From positions 1-64,000 of the forward strand of contig JASANE010007161.1 of NCBI GenBank assembly GCA_030248225.1: DNA of 64,000 nt, written 5' to 3'. The position numbers and the translations under genes were made by a program. The notes below the pieces were generated by a model. The model did not search any database, was not told the DNA's origin, and was given only the letters and a program-made list of their open reading frames with translations. The DNA is from Trileptium ribeirensis (Eukaryota; Nematoda; Enoplea; Enoplida; Thoracostomopsidae). Each line of letters begins with the position of its first letter. Positions within the stretch are counted from its first letter, which is position 1. This document shows positions 12,391-24,002 of the stretch, in pieces.

Positions 12391-13630
12391 TGTGATCTTA
12401 TCATAAACCATGTTACATATCGCCGGTCGTAATGTGTTTGCAGCATCGTCGGCAATAGGTCGGAATTGTGTGCAACTAAAACGTTCCAAATATAAATTTA
12501 AACACACCAAATTTTAGCACACAATTCGTTTTGTTGTTGTTCACTTGGCTAAGCATCCTGGACAAACATGATGTTAGCTATGTGATAAACTCAATTGTCG
12601 ATTAATTTGGCAAGTTGCCAAACTTCTTAGCATCATAATTAAATTCACCACACACGAAAACCCGGGTTATAGAATCGATAACGACGACGGCAATGTTATG
12701 TTGTTAACGCAAGCAAATGGTTGTATGATGCGATGATGATAAATCTGTAGAGTGATTATGACGTCACCATTAAACCAAATTATTGCTCAATTTAAAATCG
12801 AAAATTATATGATCATTAATTTCGAGCAAGCAAGCAAAACGTTACACCATCAATCACATCAATGATACCAATTTCGAATGTTTGGTCAGCAGGCCTAATA
12901 GGTTATAGGCGTAATTAACATTTAGCAAACTAAGTAGCTAAATTAGCCAACAGTCGTAATGTAGCAACTATTTTTTCCTTTTGCACTCTGCAAGTGCTTT
13001 CAGGATTGCGTTTGTTCATATTTCAAACATCTCACTGCTGTCGAGCTTCGATACTGTTATAATGTTCTGTTGAAACATAAACTCTACCATTTATTTAAAA
13101 ATTGAACACAACTTTCTAATTCTTAATTCTCACTTAATCCAATTAGTATAATTTATTAATTGGCAAGATAATGATCATATGAGTCTAAAAGTATCATATT
13201 TGCATTTTTTACCCCGAAAATTCTATATTGGTCAAAACGAGACGGTTCTATTCCAAGTATTTAGCGAGATATAACCAAAAGTGCCTTAATTAGCTGATTA
13301 CAGGCAACTAATTAGCTTATAGCCAATTCATTGTGCAAAATTTTGAAACCCCATATATCAGGTGCACATTCCCAGATGTTAAGCTATAAAACAAAAAGGT
13401 TTCTTGAAATCGGTTCAGTGATTCAGGAGATTCATCGCGACGAACGCACGGACATCGACTTTTCTGGTCACAGACAGAAAGTAAAACGCTTCGCTCGGCT
13501 TCGCCTCGCTCCGCTCAATAAACTCCACTCAAACTTTAATACTTATTTTCACGTTAATAACAAAATTTTATACACTAAATCTAGTCAATTTTTATAATAT
13601 AAATTATATCTACTAAATATATACTCGGTT
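12391..13630. other. Intron 5 sequence, nothing recognised
   Basis: AT-rich intronic DNA. A short C+G-richer patch at about 13420-13530 (CGCTTCGCTCGGCTTCGCC) resembles an old repeat end and may belong to the 5' side of the Penelope-like element that follows. Confidence 0.3.
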
Positions 13631-13906
13631 CCGATTTTAACTTTTATTATCTCTTTAAATCCTCCCCTGATTACCGCTGTCTTGCGGTTACGGTTTTACC
13701 AAAGGCTGAGTACACTGCTTATTCCTGGTGTTTGGTGGAGCTGGCTTCCCACCAGTCAAAATTGGCCGCCTTATTTTCATGATACACACAAGTAATAACA
13801 CGGCCCCCATTCCCCGGAAGGCCTTTAATGGTTAGGGGGGCTTACAACCGCATGGTCTACAATCCACTTTTGTTCGGATGGTTTCAGACGCCAATACAAC
13901 CACGGC

Positions 13907-14391
13907 TTGGACTCTGTCTCGGGGTTAGTCCACAATGGGAGGTTGGTCACCACCGTATTTCCTAATTGCGCTTGCAACAGTATATGTGTTAAAAAATGTA
14001 TTACATGCAACTACATGAAACCGAGTACGTTCTTCATCAGTTCTTATAATAGCACCAAATTTAGGATCTTAGATTTTAACACATCTAGACAAAATATAGA
14101 CTACAGTAGTAATTTTAACTGTAATACCAAAAATATTATTTATCTCATTTTCTGTAATAATTGCAATATCCAATACGTATGAGAAACAAATAGATCCCTT
14201 AAAGAAAGATTCAGAGAACACAGAAATGCAATTTTAAGAAATAATAAAAAACATAGTAAATCAATTTGTGAACATTTTAATAATGGCAATGTAATATCAA
14301 CCATCTCAGAGTACAAATAATTGAAAAAACAACAGAACGGATGGGGACCACAATGCGTCACCTAAAATCACCTAAGGTTTAAACGATAAAC
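13907..14391 (+). pseudogene. GIY-YIG endonuclease domain of Penelope-like element (broken)
   Basis: A Cys-rich lead (CNSICVKKCITC) is followed by NTKNIIYLIFCNNCNIQYV and, after one in-frame UGA exactly where PLE endonucleases have the Gly of YVGET, by ETNRSLKERFREHRNAILR and ICEHFNNGN. Cysteines before the domain and His residues after it fit the CCHH pattern of PLE endonucleases. The enzyme would nick target DNA for target-primed reverse transcription. The UGA and a later stop/frameshift make this copy inactive. The start is not defined; the frame reads from the ATG at 13907. Confidence 0.75.
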
Positions 14392-14516
14392 TGTGAACAT
14401 TTTAATAATGGCAATGTAATATCAACCATCTCAGAGTACAAATAATTGAAAAAACAACAGAACGGATGGGGACCACAATGCGTCACCTAAAATCACCTAA
14501 GGTTTAAACGATAAAC
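14267..14516 (+). repeat. Exact 125-bp direct tandem duplication
   Basis: Bases 14267-14391 and 14392-14516 appear identical, each starting TGTGAACATTTTAATAATGG and ending GTTTAAACGATAAAC. It lies inside the endonuclease-to-RT linker. Identity while the surrounding ORF is decayed implies a recent duplication, or an assembly artefact. Confidence 0.9.
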
Positions 14517-14555
14517 ATACAGAGGTGGAACAAGATAAATCAGTACTCTTCAAAT

Positions 14556-15170
14556 ATGCTTAGTAATTATAACTACAAACTTTATAAACCTTACAAAAAA
14601 GACAACCTGGAAAAAGACGGGGCCGTAATATTAGAAACAAATACGCGATTAACACGACAGTTCATTAATACACTAAATAATGCCGAGTTTTGTCATACGC
14701 GCAAAATTATATTCAGTACGGTCTTTAATTCCAGTAATAATCATATTAAACACATTAGCCAGTTCCTTAAAATAGCTATTATCAATACTCCACTTCCCTA
14801 TTTAGACATTCTAAATGACCTAACGCACTATTTAGAAAGAAATAAGCGAGAACTAAACACCAAGACAGTTAATATTTCTTCAACATTAGGAAAGGCTTTA
14901 CGACTCAGACAAACCAATGCAGCCGGTTATTGTAGGTCAGTAGATAAATATACAGGTATTGACCCCTTCTGGATTATAGATAGCAACAAACAGAACACAG
15001 CAAGGTTCGGAAATGCTAAATATTAACACTTATCATTTTGCTACACTATATATTGCCCTGAAACATAGTGAGATCATTGATAATTTAGAACAGCTGCTAG
15101 ACATAATTTTCAAAAACAGCAATAAAATGATTTGCGTATCCCCTTCAGAAGTTTCTTGACTTATACTAAA
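14556..15170 (+). pseudogene. Penelope-like RT, N-terminal part
   Basis: A 156-codon frame from 14556 (MLSNYNYKLYKPYKKDN) ends at 15026. The reading then shifts frame into INTYHFATLYIALKHSEIID and NLEQLLDIIFKNSNKM, followed by a stop. PFWIIDSNKQ leading into TYHFATLY is the PLE RT motif region (compare the common ..TYDFSTLYT..H form). The aspartate expected there is replaced by His, which would remove a catalytic acid. The frameshift, stops and a downstream hAT-like insertion show that it is dead. Confidence 0.7.
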
Positions 15171-15335
15171 ACTATATACATCCAGATCAGCATTTTTAAC
15201 CAAAAAAACGATATTATTAGACTGCTTAAAGCACTAGTTTTTAATACGTACTAAAGTAATTCTGTCTTCAAACAAACCATTGGTATACTTATGGATACTG
15301 ATGTAGCTCCTTTTATCAGTAACCTACATCTCCAT

Positions 15336-16516
15336 CAGGGAGTAACCGGAATTCCGGTTCCGGCGAAAATCGTGTTCCGGTTGCGGTTCCGGCAAAGGGC
15401 AGAAACCATACCGGAATCGGAATTCCGGTTTAAAAATTTTGTTTGATATTTTCCACGTTTTTTGCTTCATCCTGTAATCCAAACATATGTAATATAATAT
15501 ACAATGATCAACCTCCAATACAACCAAGCAAAAGAAAAGATTAACTAACCAATTAGCCGTGTGAAACGTAAGTAGTGCACATAATTTGAGCAGGAATTTT
15601 TCATAATAACCTGCAGGAGTTTGTTAAATCAAAGCCAGGTCGATGCCTGTAGCAGCCATTTTACACATCCAGAGGTCTGTGGTATACGTTTGAATTAAAC
15701 CGGTCCAACTCGGTAACAGAGTATGGGATACGCAAAAGTACCTAGGGTATGCTTGGTTAACATAAATTGCGTCAAGCACCCGCCAGTGCGCTTGTAAACT
15801 TAGTAAATCAGTCTAAATTGAAGTAAACTAACGTTATCTGCAACGCAGCTAGAAACTGCTTTATTGACAATGAACTGTATTTATTGAAACTGTGCGAGCA
15901 GCATCACAGTGTGTCTCATTTATAGCATTCTGATTGGAAAGTTATCATCATTATGATCTAACTGACGGGCACTGTTTGTCCAACGCTAGCCTAAACAGTG
16001 TCTCTGACCACTGATCAGAAAATTAAATTCTATCTATTATTTTCTCTTAGAATCATATAAACCAATAATTTTAAGTTTCCTACAGAAGAACATGCAACAA
16101 ACGTATGTGTAGTAAGGGTAGGCGACTGGAGACAGAGCGAAAGTGTGTATTCTACGCTCCAAGCTTTGTAAGCACATTCGATTTGACGCAGTATACGCAA
16201 TGATGTATAGTGGAAGACATTTTTGCTCTGAATGTCCAAAAACCGACATATTTGATCGATAAATAAACATTATTAGCTTCCTCAGTCTCTTTAAAGTTTC
16301 AGAAAGGCAATAATACCATCGCAATACATTAAGTTTAATGTAAAAGTTATTTTTAGTGCATTTTAAATCCACTATACCTTAATTTCTTCCATCATCTGTT
16401 TTACTATATATAAATTTCGAAGACCAGGTTCCGGTTCCGGTTCCGGATCCGGTTTAAATGAACGGTTCCGGTTGCTGGTTCCGGTTCCGGTAAATTTCGG
16501 TTCCGGTTATTTCCTG
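15336..16516 (+). mobile_element. hAT-like non-autonomous element, copy A, with 8-bp target duplication
   Basis: 1181 bp beginning CAGGGAGTAACCGGAATTCC and ending GGTTCCGGTTATTTCCTG, i.e. inverted termini of the form CAGGGARTAACCGGAA. Flanks are ATCTCCAT (15328-15335) and ATCTCCAC (16517-16524), a 7/8 match to an 8-bp target-site duplication, as hAT transposons make. Subterminal regions are arrays of CCGGAA/TTCCGG. No transposase is encoded. Inserted within the RT of the Penelope-like element. Confidence 0.85.
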
Positions 16517-16529
16517 ATCTCCACAACTA

Positions 16530-17020
16530 TGAACGTAATTATATTTGTAAAAATATAAAATACCGAAGGGACATTTGTGATCCCTTGAAATTCACTTTTA
16601 GATACATAGACGACCTCACTGTGATTAACGATTATGATAAGTTTGACCAGTTACACAAAGATATATACCCGGAATCCCTGTGCCTTTGTAAAATTAACAA
16701 CAATCAAATGGCCAATGTTTTGTATCTCAATATTTTACACTAGAGCATATATTATCCTTTACGATAAAAGAAACGATTTCGATTTTTAAATGTTCAATTT
16801 CCCACATTACAGTAGCAATCTCTCATTTTCAATTTTCAGGGAATCATACACAGTGAAATTGTCAGATATGGAAACATTAGCACCACATTTGCTAACTTAC
16901 AACTAGATTGTAACAACTTACTTAAAGCACTCATAAGTAGAGGATACGCGCAAAAGCTTCTCCATAACATTATTAACAAATTTTGCACTATAAACAATCT
17001 TAAACTGTATAATTTTTAGG
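16530..17020 (+). pseudogene. Penelope-like RT, catalytic core and thumb
   Basis: Plus-strand reading gives DPLKFTFRYIDDLTVINDYD (RYIDDL = catalytic YxDD box of PLE RT), then DIYPESLCLCKINN and VLYLNILH before stops. About 90 bp later it continues as IHSEIVRYGNISTTFANLQL, LKALISRGYAQKLLHNII, ending LKLYNF and a stop. The RYGNIS..F and SRGY..KLL patterns match the C-terminal RT/thumb of Penelope-like elements. Continues the RT interrupted by the 15336-16516 insertion. Confidence 0.75.
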
Positions 17021-17187
17021 GCTACCAACAAAATTTAACCCCTTTTTTATACATGTTATATAGGTTTTTAAATCCTATAAATAACAGTTTCTAATATCTT
17101 GACCTAGCCTAAATAACGCACAACCAAAAAGATGGCTTTTTATACTAGCTATGAAAATTATTCTATTCGGTAATATATTTAATGGTC

Positions 17188-17362
17188 TTCACCTTACGGT
17201 GAACACCTACACTTTCTCACCAATTTGATTGGTGACACCGGGCTTCGCCCAAACGTTTAGTCATCTCCTAGGAGTTTGGCTTTTGATGCTCACACTTACG
17301 GGCGGACATCAAACGTTCTATCATTACGTTCGGATAGTGAATGTGCCTCGCATCGCAGATGC
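17188..17362 (+). repeat. Row of seven short perfect hairpins after the Penelope-like RT
   Basis: Successive perfect stems: TTCACC/GGTGAA (17188-17203), TCACCAAT/ATTGGTGA (17217-17235), GGGC/GCCC (17240-17250), CTCCTAGGAG (17265-17274), TTTGATG/CATCAAA (17282-17313), CTATC/GATAG (17318-17337), GCATC/GATGC (17350-17362). A further one, GCTCGG/CCGAGC, lies near 17540. Likely structured 3' RNA or end region of the element; function unknown. Confidence 0.6.
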
Positions 17363-17379
17363 TTGCTACATAATTTATT

Positions 17380-17495
17380 TCTCGGTATCATTTTATTTTA
17401 TATTTATTATGTAAATATTATTCCACGATATCATTTCAAATGTATTACGTAAAAATATTATTGCACGGTATCATTTCAAATGTACTACGTAACCG
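17380..17495 (+). repeat. Short tandem repeat, about 42-bp unit, three copies
   Basis: Three copies of a unit built on GRTATCATTTCAAATGTAYT and ACGTAAAAATATTATTGCAC, at about 17384, 17427 and 17469. It directly follows the hairpin row and probably belongs to the Penelope-like 3' region. Confidence 0.6.
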
Positions 17496-18164
17496 GGTCG
17501 AGTGATAGCCCTCAGATATGAAATACCTCGCTATATTATGGCGCTCGGGAATGCAGATTCCGAGCATTCATAGTTAGTAGACATTTTATAAAAATACCTA
17601 CCTAAATTCTAATATACTACTTTTTCGTTATAACGATAATCTGATTTTAGAAATTAAAGAGTTTCAAATAAATATTTTTCAACAAACTAGTCTTTTATAT
17701 AAAATTAAAATTTATCATTTTTCACAAACTCATTGCGACTGATCGGTGAGGAAGCAGGTGTATTTTTGTATTTTTCTAACTAAATCCGTACCTGCCATCC
17801 TGTATCTAATGAACACCAATACGTTGAATATAACAAAGAAATCTTTACTAGCATCCAGATTTTTTGAGTATGTCACTTCGGTTACATCTCAAATGTAACA
17901 TGTCGGTGAAACTTTTGAATACCAATATCGATATTTAGATCAAACCAATGTATAGTGGCGTCCGCTACTCTTGTTGTTACTCAGAAACAAACAATAGTAT
18001 ATTCTGAAAATGAGATTTGTGACATTCCACGTTATTAATCTTTTCTATTTTTCTTGCACAAATTGGGATTTTTGAACGATCATCTAAACTCGGACTATTA
18101 TTTTGACCTTTTAAATTAAATTTATATGATTATAAAAGAAAATAAAAGGCATAATATAATTTTC

Positions 18165-18805
18165 TGATCAGTTGTGACAGACAATATTCAGGGTTGCGTT
18201 CTGCAACCAGTGCACGTCAGCTAGATGATAATGATGGTTATTTTCTGATTATAATACTAAAAATTAGACAAACCATGATAATGATCCGCAAGTTTCAATA
18301 CATACGGCTCATTACCAAGAACGTAGTTTCTGGTCTAGAAGAATGGAATATATCTTACTTTACTGCAATATTGACAGATTTTCAAAATTAACAGAAAATT
18401 GACCGGTGCTTGGCGTAATTTATGTTAGTCAAGCTTCGAGCTAATTCTAAGTAATTCATGCTCTATGCATTTCAAATTGGGCCGGTTCAATTAGAACATA
18501 CGCCTCAGATGTTTGAATGAGCAAAACAGCTGATACAAGCATCTACCTGACTTTGCTTTGTTAACAAACTCGTGCAAGATCAAGATGAAAAATTCCTGCA
18601 GAAGTTATGCGTTCTACTTACGTTTCACAGAGAATTTGCTTAGTTAATGTTTTCCTTTGTTTGGTTGTACTAGAACTTGATCATTGTTTCTATAACGCAT
18701 GTTTGGATCACAGATGAATTAAAAATGTGGAAATTAAAAAAATATTTAAACCGTAACTCCCGTTCTGGTATTGCTTTTACCTTTTGCCTGAACCGCAACT
18801 AGTAT
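18165..18805 (-). mobile_element. hAT-like family, decayed partial copy G
   Basis: Shares order and sequence blocks with copies B and E: TTTTCTGATCAG, CAGTGCACGTCAGCTAGATG, TTCAATACATACGGCTCATT, a GACCGGTGCTTGGCG block, then a CCTGAACCGCAACT relic of the CCGGAA array. Termini are lost and divergence is high, so it is an older insertion. Confidence 0.6.
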
Positions 18806-20429
18806 CGCTCTAGGAATTTAAAATATTACACCTTCTATTTCGCAGAAAGAGTACGGCGGGGTTTGCTGCTGAAGTAGTATCCTAAGCATGAATATTTTAT
18901 GAAGTTTTATTCCCACTGAATATAACAAAGTTCCACGTGAAAAAAATGAAGACGGCCCAATAAAATTACATAATGTCTATAACGTAGTTTATTATAACAT
19001 AAATTAAAAGTACGTTTGTTGATATACATAAATTAAAACATGGGTGCGCCATACCCCGTACCCATGAAACCATGGGTCGCACAGCAAAACCAACACCAGC
19101 AATGAGTTTCCTATGTCCGAAATTAAGAAAAATAAGCTTGCTTCCGTGAAGGATACTAAAATGGTGCAAAAACACTCACTTTGACACTGACCCTAGAACC
19201 AGGCGACAGTCAAAATCGCTCAGGGATGAGCACGTTAAATCGACTATGCCGGTTCGAATGAGTCTAAGATCATGAAAATCGACGTCATTCCCAATTTATG
19301 GCCGATCACACACATACACACAGAGACGGGATTTAAAAGCTTTCACCACTGCAACACACAATCTCCACTATTTCTGGCTAATTTAAGGGTTTCAAACAAA
19401 CGCTGAGAGCGAAATTTGGCTAGTTCGACGAAAAATTTGGGCATTTTGGTGGTTGAGAGTGCCGCAATCATGATTAGACAATCGAAGAACATATCTGACA
19501 TTCCCCAATCTAGTGAAAAGTAACATATCTCTACGAGCAACATTGCATGCTCAACCACCTCTGAAAACATAAAAATCGGGCCGTTCTATACAAACTATCA
19601 GTCGTTACGTGTATGCGGCAAAAACAGGAGTGCTCGCAAGATGCCGTAGTCTTAAAACACTCCTAACATGATCTTTATAATGACTACAAACGTAAACGTC
19701 GTATTCGAACTTCGTTGTTGCTTGTAATCAGGAGGCGGCAGACTTTGAACTCCTCCCAGCCGAAACACCTCTAATTTTATAAATTTATATCATAATAACT
19801 TACATCATTTATATCATTATAACATCAAAATAATAAAATAATCACATTACCTAGAAGTCAGCAAAGCATTGACCCATGTTGGCATCCATCTTTCAGTTTA
19901 ACTATTAAGGAGTAGTATACAGGACAACTTGAATTTACTTGTACGTTTCCCTCTGCCAAAAAGGCTATAACCATCCCATTTAGGCCAAATTCAGTCGTTA
20001 CCGCGCATAGGTTGGCAGTGGCAGGCATTTGCCTCAAACTTTTAAAATAGTCTTATGTTTAGGCGGCCTTCTCATCATAGTTATATCACAATAACTATTT
20101 TTACAAAACACATGCGTTAAAAACCCATTTCCAGGCAAAATTTGGTCATTGCCATGTGTAGCTTGTCAGTGACCAGTTCAATTTGGCTCAACTCTTCGCA
20201 GTACATCCTCACACATACATATATTTTGGTGACTTTCGCACAAAACCAACACCACACAGCTTCTTTATGGTATAGGAGGGAATAAAGATGTTCAAAACCT
20301 CATTTAGGTTAAAACCACTAGTATCTCGCATGTGAGGGTGAGACGGAACGAGCGTGGTTTTATTTATAAGTTAACATTCTGTGTACTAAAATATAATAGG
20401 CTGTATTCTATGTATATACCACATTAGAA
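18806..20429. other. Intron 5 sequence, nothing recognised
   Basis: AT-rich, no ORF with family resemblance and no clear repeat boundary. Confidence 0.3.
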
Positions 20430-21085
20430 CCTTCATAACCCTGAACGCATTGAAGAACCTAACACCTATTCGACATTAAACATACATTCGATACTGACAA
20501 CGCATGAAATATTTGAGATTTGGTCTCTAGATAACCAAACTATCGTATTCAGCCTACTGAAAAAAACCATATAGTCCATTCTTGATACCCTGCGCTCAGT
20601 ATATAACCAAACTACTGAATACATACTATATTCTGTAAATCTGTATCATTGACCTTAAACACAGTACAAAAACTCTGAAAACACACATGAAATGTACGTG
20701 CTGGTTGCCACATAACCGAACCATCATATTCTCCTTGCTTAAAATTATATAGACAAATTTTGATGCCCTGTACGCAATACTGAAACAAACTACTGAAGAC
20801 AAACTATGTTCTGGAAATCGGGTTCATTGATCCTAAACCCATTGAAAATCTATCAAAAGGCATGAAATACTCGTGAAATAATCTACGTATCTAAATCTTT
20901 CTATTCTGCATTCCGAAAAATCTATATATAAACCATTCTCGATGCCCTGCACGCAACACATAACCAAACAATCAAAAGCAGAAATTATTTTGGAAATCGA
21001 GTTGCCATACCTTAAAATCCGTGAAACGCCATGAAAAGTACAATATAGCCAAGCTGGACACTAGATAGCAAAACCATCACACGCA
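20430..21085. repeat. Tandem repeat in intron 5, about 178-bp unit, 3-4 copies
   Basis: Anchors GATACCCTGCGCTCAGTATA (about 20584), GATGCCCTGTACGCAATACT (about 20761) and GATGCCCTGCACGCAACACA (about 20940) are evenly spaced. Each is followed by ACCAAACTACTGAA-like and CTGGAAATCG..CATTGATCCTAAAC-like blocks. Confidence 0.75.
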
Positions 21086-22795
21086 GCGTATTTCATAACC
21101 TAGGAGACACTCGCTGTAAGATAAAACATGTAATAACATGCCGAAATTTCAACTACCAATAGCAATATTTTTGGCGAAGGGTCGACGAACCAGACTCGGG
21201 CTCAGAGCCGAGAGATCAAAAAAGTTGTAGTTCGCGATCAGCTGACTCTGGTGGTCTCCGATTTTCAATATAGAGGCTGCTGGGTATATGGGATGCGAAA
21301 TCCAGATATCCGTATGGCCATGTTTTATAAAGAACAACTAAAAACCTGTTTTGTCACTTTAACCCCGAAGATGGGGTCGGAGCAGTTCGCGTAAGGGTAC
21401 ATCGTCATCACTTTTACTAATAGAACAAAAAATTTATCGAAATCCGTCCGCCTTCAGATTAGTTTTACGTGAAAGAAACGACAAAACAAATTTTCAGCAT
21501 CTTTCCCCATCACCCTCACTCGTAACTCCACTCTGTCAGTTTCACTTATCCCAAATTTGATAACTAGTAGTTGTCGTCTAGAACTTAGTAATAGTTGCAC
21601 AGATTTATCTTAGATTTTCACAATAACTTTACTGTTAGAAGGATTAAAACTATATCAAGGTAATAATTCCTTCTGTGATGTGAAAAGCGAATTACAAGCC
21701 CATTTCAGACCAAAACTCATTTTTCAAGCTAAAATTACGTCAAATTTAAGATCTATCTTCTAAACCTAGTTTGGCTCGACCTACCTGGCTTAGTTTTTAC
21801 GATCGACATGTATTTAGTTGAGTACGACACCACCGGCATGGCGGAATTATCTATTTCAGTGAACTAAGTGTGCTAACAGTGCTTTTTCAGACATAAATCA
21901 AAGGAAACGTAAGCGCTGCTGAATGCAACCTGACAACAGTTAGAAAAAGAGTCGATAATGCGCGAACTGACTTCTCCAAACCACCAAAATTATACCTGGG
22001 TAGATGACTTGGAAGGAACTGAAAGTATTTGGGAAGGGGCTATTTCACCAATACGTGTGATGTCGTTCAGTTGCACTGGGAGACATAAAGCACTGGAACT
22101 ACAAAAACGACAAATATGCCTAAATTAACGACTGATTGCAATAGTACATATCTAAAAAAATCTATTTTAGCCCACAAAAATGCGGCTATTTTTGGCTGAA
22201 ATAAAAAATCGTATATTTTCGGTCCATCAGCAAAGTAATTCGCAAATAGTTAGTCTTACAAAAAAGTACACGTGGACGGGGCGTGAACTCGGCTAGGCCA
22301 AGATTTGCATCGTGGCGATTCGTATAACTGGGGTCCCATCCACTTTTAGAAGCCAGCTGAAGAGTGTAACACTCTTCATATTTCAAATATTATCGCCCGG
22401 ATACGTCACAGCCCATTTCAGCCTTACCCATACTGGATTATGATACACATTATATATTAAATTGGCTTGAAGTATTGATAATTAGTTTTTTTGGATCAAG
22501 ACTCAAAATTTCCCAATCAGACCTAATTATTTTCTAATCAGATCCTAGCTGGACCCAATATGATTTTGTAGTAAATTTTACCCAAATTTCCCAAAATTTC
22601 TATAATTTGCTAAAAATTTTGTGCGCTTAAGAATGAGATCGGCTAAATGTTCGGAATATTGGGACCTCACAACTTTGCTCAATCTGCTAAAAAAATTCAA
22701 AAAATTTCATTAATTTTGTCTAATTTGTGTCCATTTTAGTCTAAATTTCCCCATACCAGATTTTTGCTGTGCAGCGTCTGACCCAAAAATTTATA
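21086..22795. other. Intron 5 sequence, nothing recognised
   Basis: No coding or repeat feature that I can support. Confidence 0.3.
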
Positions 22796-22796
22796 A

Positions 22797-23798
22797 GAAG
22801 GTATAGTGGATTTAAAATGTATTGAAAATAACTTTTACATTAAACTTAATGTACTCGATGGCATTATTGCTTTTCTGAAACTTTAAACAAACTGATGAAG
22901 CTAATAATGGTTATTTATTGATCAATATGTCGGTTTTTGGACACCCAGAGCAAAAAAATGCCTTCCACTATACACCCTTGCGTATACTGCGTCAAATTAA
23001 ATGTGCTTGTAACTAAGTATGCTTGCATAGAGCGTAGAAAACACTTTCGCTCTGTCTCCAGTCGTCTCCCTTTGCTACACATACGTTTGTTACATGCAGT
23101 TCTATAGGAAACTTGAAATTATATGGCTCTGAGACAAATAGTAGGAGGTAATTTTCTGATCATTGGTCAGAGGCACTGTTTAGGCTACATTGTGCAAACA
23201 GTGCCCGTCAGCTAGATGATAATGATGATAACTTTCTTATCAGAATGCTATAAATGAGACAACCTGCGATACTGCTCGCACATTTTCAATAAATACAGGG
23301 CATTGCCAAGAAAGCAGTTTCTGGCTGCGTTGCAGATAACGTTACTTTACTTTAATGTATACTGATTTACAAAGTTTACATGCGCACTGCCTGGTGCTTG
23401 ACGTTTATGTTAACCAAAGTACTTCTATCTTATCCATAATCTGTTACCCAGTTGGACTGGCTTAATTAGAACATACTCCGCAGACTTCTGAATGTGTGAA
23501 ATATATGCTACAAGCATTGACCTGACTTTGTTTTGTTAACAAACTCCTGCAGGTTAAGATGAAAAATTCCTACTGAAATTATTTGCCGTACTTGCGTTTC
23601 ACATGGCAACTTGCTGAGTTAATCACTTCTTTTGCTTGGTTGTATTGGAAATTGATCATTGTGTATATATGTTTGAACCACAGGTGAAGCAAAAACGTGG
23701 AAAAATTCAAACAAAATGCTATGGTTTTTGCCCTTTGCCGGAACCGCAACCGGAACACGATTTTCGCCGGAACACGATTTTCGCCGGAACCGGAACTT
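22797..23798 (-). mobile_element. hAT-like family, truncated copy F
   Basis: Starts at the GGTATAGTGGATTTAAAATG block and ends in CGCAACCGGAACACGATTTT plus a duplicated CGCCGGAACACGATTTT stretch. Both terminal CAGGGA sequences are missing. Same orientation as copies B and E. It ends 85 bp from exon 5 of the SLC35A-like gene. Confidence 0.8.
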
Positions 23799-23883
23799 GA
23801 AGGGTAATTACAAGTTGCTGTGGGTTATAAAAATCTAAAAATTGCTAAATATAAAATTTCTACATTTAATATTTATCACCTAC

Positions 23884-24002
23884 TTGTAGTAAAACCACTA
23901 CCCATATCACAGCATTGTATCCTTGAAAAAATCCATCCGACAACACCGCCGTCCAGTCATTCATACATACTGCACCGAAACCAAAGAATATACTGAAGAA
24001 AG
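23884..24002 (-). CDS. SLC35A3: SLC35A3-like exon 5
   Basis: Acceptor GTTTAG|CT; two bases complete the split codon from exon 4, giving AFFSIFFGFGAVCM, NDWTAVLSDGFFQGYNAV and IWVVVLLQ, donor CAA|GTAGGTG. A nearer AG (CTTCAG|T) would break the frame. The DGFFQGYN motif and the following hydrophobic helix match SLC35A3. Confidence 0.88.

Larger units (their letters stand above)
13850..17500 (+). mobile_element. Penelope-like retroelement, decayed, with GIY-YIG upstream of RT
   Basis: In intron 5 of the SLC35A-like gene, on the opposite strand. Order seen: GIY-YIG endonuclease (about 13950-14330), a 125-bp tandem duplication, RT N-terminal and fingers region (14556-15170), a 1181-bp hAT-like insertion (15336-16516), RT catalytic and thumb region (16530-17020), then a hairpin-rich 3' region (17188-17560). 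Established: canonical Penelope elements carry the endonuclease C-terminal to RT, whereas Naiad/Chlamys-type elements carry it N-terminally. No GIY-YIG follows the RT here. Either this is the permuted type, or the upstream endonuclease is the tail of a tandem neighbour, since such elements often lie in partial tandems. Confidence 0.75.

Noticed and set aside
16030..16372. Overlapping minus-strand ORFs (RILRQIECAYKAWSVEYTL etc.) recurring at 33.0-33.3, 50.1-50.4 and 50.8-51.2 kb as a conserved small gene
   Set aside because: They recur only because the hAT-like element recurs; frames and stops differ among copies, so no protein is conserved.
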